Shown here piece after piece: positions 9,995 through 20,810 of a stretch of DNA of 64,000 nucleotides. Both the position numbers and the translations under genes were made by a program. Source of the stretch: Homarus americanus (taxonomy: Eukaryota; Arthropoda; Malacostraca; Decapoda; Nephropidae); assembly GCF_018991925.1 (NCBI RefSeq), contig NW_024735554.1:285238-349237 (forward strand). The letters run 5' to 3'. The notes under the pieces were generated by a model. That model ran no database searches. It worked only from the letters and a program-made list of their open reading frames with translations, and was not told where the DNA came from. Within the stretch, counting starts at the first letter, position 1; every line of letters begins with the position of its first letter.

Positions 9995-10361
9995 ATGCTG
10001 CTGCTGCTATTGTAAATTACAAAATATATTTGGTTATAGCCCACAGTTATATTGTAAAGATGTAAATATTTTAATTACAAGCCCAGTTATATTGTAAAGG
10101 GTGTAAATAACACAAGAAAATTGCAATATAAACAAACAGTTGTAAACCTACTTTGTGGTTCCACTTGTCAGTGGTGGGAGTGGAGGTAGTAGTAGCGAGT
10201 GATGTACCGTTGAAGCTACCGTTGAAGCAGGATTCCATGTATATCCCCAAAAAGATGAGATAGATGACGGTCAACGAACATAATAAGCATATCACCAGCG
10301 TTGTTTTACTGTCCAGTCTCGTCCACCCCATTGTCCGTCGTCCACCCATTAAGGTCGACAT
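9493..10361 (-). pseudogene. Two-span PPxY membrane protein, copy 4 (exon 2 frameshift)
   Basis: Exons 10361-10152, 9961-9786 and 9648-9493. Exon 1 is intact (MSTLMGGRRTMGWTRLDSK, TM1, NGS and NGT sites) and very close to copy 3. Exon 2 enters in frame behind the CAG tract (QNECGDSWMFKDG) and codes the second TM, but one base is missing in the basic stretch after the TM (KEAPSLL in place of KRRSITV), so exon 3 would be read out of frame although its own PPPSYFE frame survives. The CAG tract at the acceptor covers 9962-10008 and is the longest of the set. Confidence 0.6.
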
Positions 10362-11238
10362 AGGTTTAAAATGAATAAATTAAACCCGACCAGCGTGGAG
10401 GGAGTTATGATCAAATCTGGGATTGGTAACACTCATCCAGTGCTTTATATCCCTTTTGTTTAAAAAAAAAATTCATATTTTCAAAATATTTACTAGAAAA
10501 ATAGAGATATATTATTTTGTTATTAACCAAACGAAATATAATGTATAACAAAACACAAGAACTAAATAAAAAAAACACTGAAACGTTTAATAAAAAACTT
10601 AAAAAAACAAGGTTGGTGTTGGTTGTTGGGGGGAAGAGCATCCTCCAGCTCCTATATTTCTTGTTGGTATTCAGCAAAGCAAACTTATTTATAAAGAAAA
10701 ACCAAAAAATAATATCCCACTACCCACAACAAAAAATCAGGATTATGGAGCCCCATGTTACGGGTATTTAAATAAAAAAAACACTTTAAACATTTAATAA
10801 AAAAACAAGTTTGGTTGTTGGGGGAAAGAGCATCCTCCAGCTCCTATATTTCTTCTCTACCCACAACAAAAAATCAGGATTATGGAGCCCCATTTTACGG
10901 GTATTATAAAACAAAACGCTTTCCACTAAACATTTATTAACATTGATGATGAGTGTGTAAAAAACATTTGTCCGCCTGCATAGCATACATACAGTATATT
11001 GGATTATTGGATTATTACAGCAACAATTTCCGTCCTTCGTGGTAACAGTTGTTTGCATATACAATTAGTATAATATCAATAGAAAAAAACTTGCAGGTTA
11101 CTGTACCGACCATACAAATAAACATTAACCCTGCTGCCAGACTTATTGTTTATTATTATAAGTATTTCAAGGTTTACAAATTCATTTTAATCTAGCCTAG
11201 CATTTGTAATATTTAAGTAAAAGCATTTCCATATGTGT
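10362..11238. repeat. Repeated flank, partly doubled
   Basis: Contains two consecutive partial copies of the GAGCATCCTCCAGCTCC block (about 10570-10760 and 10795-10920), then the same sequence as 8720-9060. Likely flank of the PPxY units. No gene supported. Confidence 0.45.
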
Positions 11239-11515
11239 GTCCCCAGCCGTTACCAACGCCTTTTCCCTCCCAGACCAGATATCCCTCCTCCTAGTCACAG
11301 GCCTGGCATTTCACATTATTAGGGACCTGCCACTCTTTGCCATAAACAGATAAAATGTACCGGGAACTTTCCCCCCACACACTCATCATTCTCTACTTTA
11401 TGTAACTTCACAGAACCTATGACCCTTCAAGCTTTTACGCCCTTAATGTACGAGTCATAAAGGTGAGTATGAACTTTTCATACTTCCCTGTTGGGCGCTG
11501 TAAACGCTTCTGCAA
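11239..11515 (+). mobile_element. 3' end fragment of the same non-LTR element
   Basis: Near copy of 9084-9355, so it was duplicated together with the unit. It breaks off at GCTTCTG (about 11512) and runs straight into exon 3 of the next PPxY copy, showing a deletion at this junction. Confidence 0.6.
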
Positions 11516-12036
11516 GTGGGTAGATGTGGGTGGGGTCGTGAGCGTAATGGAGAGTTGTAGTCACAGACAACAGTTCTGAATCTATTTCCAGTTAGGATGG
11601 CGAAGGCGTCTCAGAACTTGCTAGGGTTAGGGTATCGTTGTCTGGTAGAGAGTCCTGAAGGTGAAGGAAGACTAGTTAGCAACCCCATGATGGAAAAGAT
11701 ACCCCAAGACCCCTTAGACATTATTAGACATTAATAAATCGGTGGAACTTAAATATATTCAGATTAGATTATAACTTACCTGTCTGATGGTGTTGACAGT
11801 AACCCGTTTTTTCGACTAGTAATCATCGATATCGCCGTAATCACCAATACCACTAGCACTACCGAGTTGAACAGGTAATCCATCACCATTTTAATGTAAG
11901 TACAGTTGGGGGTGGATGACCCATTGGAGCAGGATGTCATGCATATCCCCAAAAAGATGAGATAGGTGACGGTCAACGAACATAATATCCATATCACCAG
12001 CAGCGTTGTTTTACTTTCCAGTCCCGGCAACCTCAT
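11513..12036 (-). pseudogene. Two-span PPxY membrane protein, copy 5 (exon 1-2 fusion by deletion)
   Basis: Starts at an ATG at 12036 (MRLPGLESK) and runs through TM1 (CSLTVTYLIFLGIC) and a short ectodomain (SSTPNC) directly into the second TM (DYLFNSVVLVVLVITAISMI). Intron 1, its CAG tract and the ECG-SWTF part of exon 2 are gone. The exon 2 donor is at 11780. Exon 3 begins at 11654 but has an insertion (CTAACCCTAGC) and loses the FELEID part, so PPxY is not readable. Non-functional as it stands. Confidence 0.55.
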
Positions 12037-12680
12037 TGCCCGTTTCGACCAACATGGAGGGAGTTACGATTAAATCTGGGATTGGTAACACTCATCCAGT
12101 GCTTTATATTCCCACAGTGGTAACACTCATCCAGTGCTTTTTTAAAAAAAATCAAGATTTTAAAAACAAAATAGTTTATTAGCTAGAAAAGATACAGGCC
12201 GGCTAACCAGACAAATATAATGTATAACACAAAACACAGAAACTAAATAAAAAGAGGCAACACACACTAAAACATTTAATAAAAAATAACAAGGTTTGTT
12301 GTTGGGGGAAGAGCATCCTCCCGCTCCAATATTTCTTGTTGGTATTATCAGCAAACTTATCTTCATCCTACAAAGAAAAACAAACAAAAAAGAATATCCA
12401 ACAAAGATGGAGCCCCATAGTTACGGGTATTATTAAAACAAAACGCTTTCACTAACATTTTTTAACATTGATGAGTGTGTAGAAACATTTAACAGTATAT
12501 TGGATTATTGTAGCAATTTCCGTCCTTCGTGGTAACAGTTGTTTGCATATGCAATTAAGTATAATATCAATAAAAAAACTGTATATACCACTATAATAAA
12601 TATATCCATATCATCATCCTATAAAGAAAACACAGTAGGTAGATTAACATTTCTAAAGGAAATACTGTACTATTACTATT
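12037..12680. other. Intergenic, flank repeats
   Basis: Carries the family flank (CTCATCCAGTGCTTTAT is doubled at 12090-12140), the GAGCATCCTCC block (12311-12330) and CCGTCCTTCGTGGTAACAGT (12520-12540). AT-rich from 12545 to the Bcl-2-like gene. No gene seen. Confidence 0.5.
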
Positions 12681-13461
12681 TCAAAAATATATATTATACA
12701 TTAAAACAGATGCTAATATTCCATTTATAAAACCCAAGAAAGTATATCCTAAAATAAGTACCATATCTTCTAATTTCTTCTCAGTAAACTTATCCACAAA
12801 CTTCTGGGCCAACTTCTCTGCAAACTTTTCGGCAAAATCTTGTTTATCAGCAAACTTATCATTCTCTTGTAGCTTATCAGCAGTATCAGCAGTTCCAGTA
12901 AACTTCTCCTCTACATTGGTTTCAGTCGTCGCTTCTGCGTACAAGTCCGTATGAAATTGATCCTATAAAGAAAGAAAAGTTAATTTGAGTAAGTTACCTA
13001 CCAAAAATATATATGCCAAAAAAATTACACTAAGAAAAATACAGTAAAATATTTACCCATCCACCACCTGTCTTTACAAATTCAGTTAGAGCAATCTTGG
13101 TAAAATTTTCCATAAGTTTCTTTGTGTCACTGGTTGTACACGTTATATTACAAAAGGCCAAATAAGTTATAATTCTACTCCAAATTATCTCTCTATCAAC
13201 ACTAAGAATAATTCTACCAATTTCTAAAAGATCTTTATTTGTGTAATTGGTTTGGGGATGTAGTATGTCAAATATTTTATTATTTTGAAAATAAATAAGG
13301 TTATAAATTAATTTCTTCACTAAATTCTCTGAAAATGTTAAATCCAGTTTGTCGTCTGTGTTGGTGACAAGTTTAAATAAACTTAGAGATTTTTCTTCTT
13401 CTTCATCACAGAGGAGTTCATTATCGTTGTTTACAAGTTCTAAATTGTCTTTGTCTGGCAT
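12681..13461 (-). CDS. Divergent Bcl-2 family protein, two exons
   Basis: Exon 1 is 13461-13057 (135 codons, phase 0), donor GGTGGATGG|GTAAAT; exon 2 is 12962-12681 (93 codons plus TGA), acceptor TTTATAG|GATCAA. The join falls inside a BH2-like motif: TEFVKTGGGW plus DQFHTDLYAE, compared with the family pattern W-x-x-x-x-GGW-D. A BH1-like motif lies at about residues 94-110 (IIWSRIITYLAFCNITC; family pattern NWGRIVAFFxFGG), with the usual G replaced by S and FGG by FCN. After BH2 comes a lysine/phenylalanine-rich linker of near-repeats (KFADK, KFAEK, KFVDK) and a C-terminal hydrophobic segment (LGYTFLGFINGILASVLMY), a tail anchor as in mitochondrial Bcl-2 proteins. About 228 aa, the usual family size. 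Whether it is pro- or anti-apoptotic cannot be told. A possible TATA element lies about 105 bp upstream. Confidence 0.7.
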
Positions 13462-13562
13462 ATTTTTTACTTTAAAACTTTTAACTTTTTTACTAATTTA
13501 CGGGTAGTGTTTACTTGTCTAGTCTTTTGAGAACAATACTATGTTGAGCGTTGGGGAGCAAC

Positions 13563-13570
13563 TATAAATA
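13563..13570 (-). promoter_or_regulatory. Candidate TATA box of Bcl-2-like gene
   Basis: TATTTATA on the minus strand, about 105 bp before the ATG at 13461. Weak evidence from position and sequence only. Confidence 0.35.
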
Positions 13571-13766
13571 CAAGTGCGTGCGTGCGTGCGTACACACAAT
13601 ACTTCACATTTTTTTAGGTATGGCCAATTTTTTTATGTATGGCCATAGTGACATATACCAATTATCATATTGTAATTGGATTAAATTAAGTTTATATTTA
13701 CTAAATGATGAAAAATTTATTGGATTGTGATATTTTTCATCTATTATTTTAACCCGATCGTCGTTA

Positions 13767-14359
13767 TCAAAAAAATGATGAAAAATTGATTGGAGTGTGA
13801 TATTTTTGATCTATTATTTTAACCTGGTTGTCATCAAGAAAATAATGGCATGAGATAAGATAATCTATTATACATCTTTTTTCTAATGGTGTATAATAAA
13901 AATTTCGAGCATTTATATGGAGAAATACATTAGCATGACATGTTATAAAAACTCCTCCGATAATATATTGTTTTCTAGAATATTTTCTACTTTGAAATAA
14001 AATTAATTCACTATAAAGAGGAGCAAAGATCTCATTTCCTTGTGCTAAAATTTTAACATGTATGTTCACATATTCATACTGAAATATTAGTGCATATACA
14101 CGTAATTCTAATTGAATAAATTTATCAGAAATAATATTCATTAGACATTCTGTAAATGTATCATTTCTTTCCATCCATGTTGTGTGAAATTTAAAATAGT
14201 TTTTTTTTGGGATTTAGATTTTATCGCTTTGCAAAACCTTTTTAAAAAGTATAACAATTGGTCTTTTTCTAAAGTTTGGAACTCTATTATTAAATCTAGA
14301 CACCAATCATTTTGTAAAATATATGTGAGCAAAACAAATATAAAATCATTTATAAACAT
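13767..14359 (-). pseudogene. Unidentified ORF, frameshifted at an A9 run
   Basis: Two overlapping open frames: 14359-14141 (starts MFINDFIFVLLTYILQNDW) and 14174-13767 (contains NIISDKFIQLELRVYALIF and ends in NFSSFF). They line up as one product of roughly 195 aa if one base is added in the run of nine A at about 14205. It is rich in F, I, L and Y, has no clear signal peptide or TM, and I do not recognise it. TATATA lies only ~20 bp before the first ATG. It follows the Bcl-2-like gene's orientation with a 300-bp gap. Either a recent pseudogene or a homopolymer sequencing error. Confidence 0.4.
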
Positions 14360-14436
14360 TTTTTTTCTAATAAAAAGCTATATAAAGGGAAACTTTCAAT
14401 TTTCAAATTATCTTTTTATCCCTCCCTATCATAACA

Positions 14437-14437
14437 A

Positions 14438-14507
<70 letters not shown>
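14437..14507. repeat. (CT)n microsatellite
   Basis: About 70 bp of CT with one CCC interruption near 14480. The serine/leucine-rich frame through it is an artefact. Confidence 0.95.
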
Positions 14508-14510
<3 letters not shown>

Positions 14511-14579
14511 CTCCCATATATATTCTATACTGTAAAAGAAATATTTTCATTTATTATAAGTGAAAAATGATATGTAAAA

Positions 14580-15850
14580 CTTTAACTTTCTAAATCCACG
14601 AATGAACATTTAAAAAATTAAAAAAGGAAAACTTTCTATGGCAATTTAAATGTGTAGGTACTGTTGAAAATTATCTTTTTAATTAATTATTATATTGGCA
14701 TGGCAAATATTTTCTTATAATGAGCAACCTTTAACGTATTGTTTAACCTTTTTAACGGATTGTTTGGGTAGTGGGGTTAATTATCTTTTTCGTATTCGTG
14801 TGATTTATAATGTGAACTGATTGTGATTGTAATTAATTTTATTATTATCTAAAATGTTAAAAATATTTATTATTTATAACAGGAAATTTTGAATGGTGGT
14901 GTGGGGCTAATTATCTTTTTCGTATTCATGTGATTTTTATAATGTGAATTGGATTGTAATTATTATTATCTAAAATGTTAAAAATATTTATTATTTATAC
15001 TACAGAAATTTTGAATGTTATAAAAATATAATATGCAGAAGGCAGCAGGCAGACAAATCACACATTTTTATTTTTTATTGTTAAGGGCAGCATTTTAATT
15101 GTTATATTTTAAAAACTGGATAATTTCGTTATGTTTACACTTTTAAAAAACTTAAAGAAACATTATTTGGATTAAAAAAACTATCTAAAAATGGAGAAGA
15201 AAATCATAATTATTTTTGGTAACTATTAAAGGCAAAACATTTTTATCTTAATTAATATTATTTTGTTAAAGGTAAAAAACAATCTAAAAATGGATAATTG
15301 ACAGAAGGCAAGGCAAATGAAAACATTTTCATCTTAATAAGTCGTTTAATATTATTGGGTTTGGGTGTGGATGATCGTGCGTGATTTTTTTAGTAAAACT
15401 GATACTGAGATCGTGCCGGGAAAAACGGTATTATTTTGTTTTCAGATTAAGATGAAGTAAAAAATTTTCTAAAAATGGATAATTCATAGGAAATTATAAT
15501 TAATTTTGGTAACCATTAGGGCAATTTTTTTAAAAAAAAAAAGAACATTTTTATCTTTCAGCTTTGTAAAAAAAGGAAACCAACAGTTAATATTATTGGG
15601 TTTGGGTGTGGGTGTGGATGATAATTTTTTCGTGTCGTGTGTAATTTAATTTAGTAAAACTGATACTGAGATCGTGCGGGGAAAAACGGTACTATTTTGT
15701 TTTTAGATTATGGAGTAAGAAAAATATCTGAAAATGGATAAGAAATTATAGTGAATGGGGGATGGGGGTGGGGATGGGGGGATAAAGATTGTGGATTAAT
15801 TTTGACTCATTGTTTTTCAGATTTATGTTTTCAGATTTCAAAATGGATGA
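14580..15850. repeat. Diverged AT-rich tandem repeats
   Basis: Two repeat families. One: about 120 bp, 14780-14895 and 14905-15020 (AATTATCTTTTTCGTATTC ... TTTATTATTTATA). Two: about 240 bp, 15355-15480 and 15595-15730, with TATTGGGTTTGGGTGTGG and ACTGATACTGAGATCGTGC in each. No coding frame of note. Confidence 0.6.
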
Positions 15851-17672
15851 ACAACAACATAAAAATTGTAAGGTTGTAGTAAGTTGATTATTTTTTAATA
15901 TTTTATTATATACTCAAATAATTAAAATTAGAAAGAGATTTAAAACTTGAGACCACAAGGATGATAAATCTCGAGTAGTATATAGTATATTATATTGTAA
16001 ACTATTAAATTAGGGTCCGGAAAAAGAGGGTGGATTCAAGGGCATATAAATTTTCAGGTCCAGGGTTAAGGGGTTATTTTTTTATCTTTTATCCTAAGTC
16101 TAACACAAATTCCTTCTTTTTTGTTTTTTTTAATTAATATGGAATTGTGTTTGCAAGAGAAGGGATTCTCACATACAAAAACACTTAAATGTGTGTTTAT
16201 CCGTATGGAGAGATAGGTGCACACACCCACTACTAAGTCAAATCAACCTTACTGGTGAACTATTGTATAACATCCACCCAACATTTATATTTACTTTAAT
16301 ACAGTATCCAGAGTCTCATCTCTTATATTGTCTTCAACAATATAAAAGGAGACCGTAGGAGCGAAACAATCATTAAGTTACAATTATTACACACATACAC
16401 CCACCCACACTCTTGTTTATTATTTTTCCTCGTTTGGTATCGATGTCGAATTTCTTTTGAAATTCAAAGGGACTCTATCAAAGTACGAGACTCTTAGGTA
16501 TACAATAAAACAAACATTCATTACACTTAATCCTACGGGTTGATTTGTATTGTCGACAAATGTAGTGCACCGGGACTAGTTTACAGTGGATTCATTCACA
16601 GTCCTACCTTTTCTTAGGTTTTCGCTGGAGTCTGCTTAAAAGAATAGGGTAAATATTCTGTGCCATACGGGACAACTTTTTATAACAATTAATTTTTAAA
16701 GATTGAATAAATTTTTAAAGATTGTTATAGAAGGGTTCTCCCCAGAAAACCAAAATTGCATGCAACTCTCTTATCTTCCTCTGGGGAAGATTTGATTTGT
16801 CTTGTCAATTAGATTAATACCCCCAACAAATACTTTTAATTTTTTAAAATATAACATACGGACCCTTACTTAGTAGGAAAAACAAATTAAAATTTAGAAA
16901 GAGAGTACTAGGTAGATTTTTCAGTGTTGTTATCGATATACACCCCCAAATGGAAATTTTATACATAGTTAGATTTTTTAGTTAGGGGATATTATCTTTA
17001 TTGGTTAATCTTTATCTAGGGGTAGAGTTATTATTCTCGATGGATTGGGGAGATCCCCCACCCATGATTAGTAACTCTCTCTAGAAACAAAAGACTGATA
17101 TTTAAGATTAAGAAAAAAAAATTTCCTTTCAGTGTCGTATTATCACGCCGTTAAAGAATTATTGCATTTAATGCTACCTAGGATAAAGGTTTGACACTGT
17201 AGTTCTTTAACAGATTCTAGTGATAGTCAAGACTGTTGCATAATTTTTTTACTCCCAAATTAGTAAAACAACATTATCGGTAACAATATTTTATACTCTC
17301 TTACTCTGTCTGTGTTATAATAGAGAATAGTATATAGCTGAGGGAAGGGTCTCGCGGCTGGGTTACCAAATAAAACCCTCAATGTAAAGTAATATACTAT
17401 ATTAATTCTCTCCCAGCCGTGATCGCTATTGAGTTAAAAGACCATGTTTTTATGACGACAACGACCTATGAACGAGATAATATTTGTATGTATAAAATAT
17501 TTTAAACTTTTCCAATAATAAACATTAAACTAATAATAAATCTAGAAAAAATCATATATTGTATTTTTTTTCCTTCCATGTAATTCATGTAAAACTTATC
17601 TTCACATCATCCTTCGAAAAAACAAATTATTGGATCTATTAAATCAACCAGATAAAACTTACCTAATCTACT
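15851..17672. other. AT-rich region without recognised genes
   Basis: I find no ORF above 60 codons with credible composition. Some GC-richer islands (16210-16280, 17330-17430) have no recognisable motif. Short inverted pairs such as GTTAAAGAA / TTCTTTAAC (about 17150 and 17200) are probably chance. Confidence 0.4.
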
Positions 17673-17843
17673 CTATGGTGTAAAACAAAATGCAAAACAA
17701 AACATTATGCACTCCCATAGTGGTTTACACAGTTTAGGTTCGTCATTAATAGTTGAAACCTCAATTTGTTCGTCTTCGTCGTTATTATCATCACCATTGT
17801 TATGATTATCAATTTGTTCCCGCAATACTACTTTTTCTGACAT
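17673..17843 (-). CDS. Small acidic ORF, 56 aa, with TATA box
   Basis: ATG at 17843, stop TAG at 17673. The N-terminal part is hydrophilic and acidic (DNHNNGDDNNDEDEQIE), then KLCKPLWECIMFCFAFCF, a short Cys/Phe-rich hydrophobic tail. A TATATAAG lies at 17917-17910, about 70 bp upstream, the same spacing as in the minus-strand genes at 47-54 kb. No homology recognised; a first exon of a longer gene is possible. Confidence 0.35.
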   Translation of the reverse strand: MSEKVVLREQIDNHNNGDDNNDEDEQIEVSTINDEPKLCKPLWECIMFCFAFCFTP

Positions 17844-17909
17844 TTCTGAAAATTTTCTGTGAATTGCTGTGGTCTTGCTTGCACTTTAAACACGATTAAG
17901 CTGGTTCCT

Positions 17910-17917
17910 CTTATATA
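17910..17917 (-). promoter_or_regulatory. TATA box of small ORF
   Basis: TATATAAG on the minus strand, 67-74 bp before the ATG at 17843. Confidence 0.45.
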
Positions 17918-18395
17918 AATTACTGCGAAACTAAATGCCAAATACTTAATTTCACTTTATGATAAACCCAGTGTTTCTCTCTCTGCCTCTGCAAATCTGA
18001 GAGTGTTAGTTAAGAACGATCAATCGATCAATCTCTCACTGCAAGTCTGAGTGTGAGTGTTAAAACACTTGATGTATTGGGTTTTCCACAACATACATCC
18101 ATTTTATATATAAATATAAAAGAAGAATAATTTTTCTTTGCTTGGGGGGGGTGAGGATCATACCATACAGCAGCAGGTTAGAGGAGGAAGGTGGTGAGGG
18201 TCATACAGCAGCACGCTACTTCCCTCAAACAACAACCTTGTCTTTAACAACCTTTACCTTTAAAAAACTAGGTAACATGTAGTTTGCTTCTTTCAAATGG
18301 GAAAAAGGTGTCGCCAATCATTCATACCCACCAACTTTTACATATATACCCCTCCCCAACATGAAGTTGCACCACACTTTCCATTAGACTGCCAA

Positions 18396-18416
18396 CTGAT
18401 CGATCGATCGATCGAT
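18396..18416. repeat. (GATC)n short repeat
   Basis: Four to five GATC units just before the integrase gene; also a perfect palindrome. Probably a microsatellite. Confidence 0.7.
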
Positions 18417-19575
18417 TATTGGGTTTGGGTGTGATAACCGAACTAACTTTATTTGACGGACGGACAACAATGTTAGATAGTGACGACGACGACAATGAAG
18501 ATACTGATACACCATCAAATACAAGTACAAGTGAAATCAACAGAAAATTATTTGAAGAGAAACTGTTTGCACAAAAATTTTGCAATAAACGGTTATTTTT
18601 TACTGATACAAAATTGAAACAATATATAGAAATAATTGAAGCAGCCAAGAATAAAATTACTACAAAGACGCCTCAGGAGTATGCTCTTATTCGCCGATAC
18701 GATGTAATTTACAAATATGGTATTAAGAAATTAATAACTAAATATTCAAAAAATGGGCAAGAAAACGTTTTTGTTAGTGTCTGTGAAATTTATGATAACA
18801 TTAATGATTCACATCTTACAATTGGACATGGAGGGGAGAAAAGAACTTATTTAGAATTGAAGAAAAAAATTGCCAATATAACCTTAAAACAAATTAAACT
18901 CTATATTTCATTATGTGAAGCATGTCAACTAAAACGTCGTCGACGTACAAGGAAGGCAGAGGTTGTTAAACCTCTACTATCTAGCAGTTATGGATCCAGA
19001 GGTCAGATTGATTTGATAGATATGCAGAAAGAACGTTTTGATGATTATAAATTTATTTTACATTATCAAGATCATTTAACAAAATTCTCAATTTTACGGC
19101 CATTAAAGACTAAACAAGCTGACGAAGTAGCTTATAACCTGTTACAAATATTTAGTATAATTGGAGCTCCTAAGATTCTCCAAAGTGATAATGGTAGAGA
19201 ATTTGTAGCATCTATTATTAAGGATTTAACAGAAAACATCTGGCCAGACCTGTACATAATTAACGGAAAACCTCGCCATCCTCAGAGTCAAGGAAGTGTA
19301 GAGAGAGCTAATGGAGATGTTATGCGAATTTTAAATAGCTTTTTAAAAGATAACAACACCCCGAACTGGGTTATTGCTCTCCCCTTTGTTCATATGGCCA
19401 AAAATTCTGCTCATAGTGAAGGAATTAACATGTCTCCATATAAAGCTGTTTTTGGTAAAGATCCAATAGTGGGGATGAAGTCAAATTTACCATTAGATAT
19501 ATACAATAAGCTTAAAATGTACGTGAAAACTGAAGAACATTTAATAAATGTAATGTGTAATAGACAACGACAACG

Positions 19576-19624
<49 letters not shown>

Positions 19625-19745
19625 GGAGTTGTTGTTGAAGAAGAAGGAGAAGAACAACAAGAAGGAGAAGAAGAAGGAGAAGAACAAGAAGAAGGAGAAG
19701 AACAAGAAGAAGAAGAAGAAGAAGAAGAAGAAGACAAAGAAGAAG

Positions 19746-20032
19746 AAGAAATTACAGGAAGTATTATTATAGTTTTTAAGTTCCAGTGTTATTTTATTTA
19801 AAATTAATAAGCAAAACAAAATGTATTAATCAAATTTTAATGTTTTTTTTATTTTTATTATAGATGAGAGACTACATATCAGGAAGTACACAGACCAAAA
19901 GAAAAGAAGAAGAAATTACAGGAAGTATTATTATAGTTGTTAAGTTCCAGTGTTATTTTATTTGAAATCAATAAGTAAAACAATATGTATTAATCAAATT
20001 TTAATGTTTTTTATTTTTATTATAGATGAGAG
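19746..20032 (+). repeat. ~165-bp tandem duplication covering an intron and small exon
   Basis: The block GAAGAAATTACAGGAAGTAT ... TTATTATAGATGAGAGAC occurs at 19746-19870 and again at 19911-20032. Each copy ends in a TTTTTATTATAG acceptor in front of ATGAGAGAC. If donors are at the GTT after ATTATTATA, the middle piece (MRDYISGSTQTK...) stays in frame with both sides. The donor sequence is weak, so the splicing is a guess. Confidence 0.55.
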
Positions 20033-20465
20033 ACGACCTATCAAGAAGTAAAAAGAAAAAGAAGAATCGTATACAACAACAACAAGTATTTCTTAATAAA
20101 TCTACTAGTTTCGATGATGAATTATCATCACATGAAGAGGATACCAGTTGTAGTGTAAACATAAATATACAATCCATACATAATAATAGACATTTAGCCC
20201 AACAAACTCAGAAAATGAATGCTAAAAAAATGTTGTTACAAAACAACAAATCATCTTTCACAGTTAATGGTAATGATAAAGTTCTCTTACCTATCCCCTC
20301 AGTTGATAGACATAAAATTGGACCAATTAATTTAATAGGAATTGTATCTGGAATTAATAAACAAAAGGGTTTATATAAAGTAATACACCCCATGGTGAAC
20401 TTAAACCAAGATTAATGAAAAATCAACTAGAACTGTATGGTAATAATGTTAGTACACCAATACCA

Positions 20466-20570
20466 CCACCACCATCATCACCACAACCACAACATTCACC
20501 ATCATCATCACCACAACCACAACATTCACCATCATCATCACCACAACCACAACATTCACCATCATCATCA
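20466..20570 (+). repeat. Coding tandem repeat, 33 bp x 3
   Basis: ACCACAACCACAACATTCAC with CATCATCATC between, three copies, coding a Ser-Pro-Gln-His repeat (SSPQPQHSP) in the linker before the Cys-rich end of the integrase gene. Confidence 0.7.
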
Positions 20571-20810
20571 TCATCAGTACCAACACCACCAAGACCATTA
20601 TCACAATTACCACGTGTCAAATTATCTATACGTAAGGCTGCAAGACTTCAAACTAAGAGTTTAGGGATTCGTAGAGAAAGTACAAGAAATAGTTTAGCTT
20701 GTAAATGTAAATCTATTCCATGTAGAGACAAACGATGTGCATGTTTTAAAAGAAATAAAAAATGTAACAATATGTGTGTTCACGGTAAAAATGAATGTAA
20801 AAATGATTAG

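Larger units (their letters stand above)
18470..20810 (+). pseudogene. KRBA2/SCAND3-like integrase gene with frameshift
   Basis: Main exon from ATG 18470 to about 19777. Order: acidic N-terminus (LDSDDDDNEDTD), an H2C2 zinc-binding region (HGGEKRTY ... SLCEACQLK, residues ~125-170), then a retroviral-type integrase core with the triad QIDLIDM, LQSDNGREF and GSVERANGD, then SPYKAVFGKDP, a polyglutamine run (CAA, 19578-19624) and a polyglutamate run. Downstream pieces at 20027-20415 and 20415-20810 continue the family's C-terminal half: LLPIPSVDRHKIGPINLIG, then a Cys cluster (CKCKSIPCRDKRCACF). The two pieces are out of frame at a CCCC run near 20393, so the product is cut after IHPMV. This domain order is known from KRBA2/SCAND3-type genes, derived from Ginger-like integrase transposons. 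Whether it is an element or a host gene cannot be read here; no terminal repeats were found. Confidence 0.72.

Noticed and set aside
11625..11640. CTAGGGTTAGGG, telomere-like
   Set aside because: Only two units, inside a duplicated exon; not a telomeric tract.
14184..14570. Plus-strand frame with Ser-Leu repeats
   Set aside because: Runs through the (CT)n tract and antisense to the ORF at 13767-14359.
19541..19819. Minus-strand Phe/Leu-rich frame
   Set aside because: Antisense of the CAA and GAA repeats of the integrase gene.
20437..20664. Histidine-rich plus-strand frame
   Set aside because: Frame-shifted reading of the ACCACAACC repeat; the Ser-Pro-Gln frame leads into the conserved Cys cluster.
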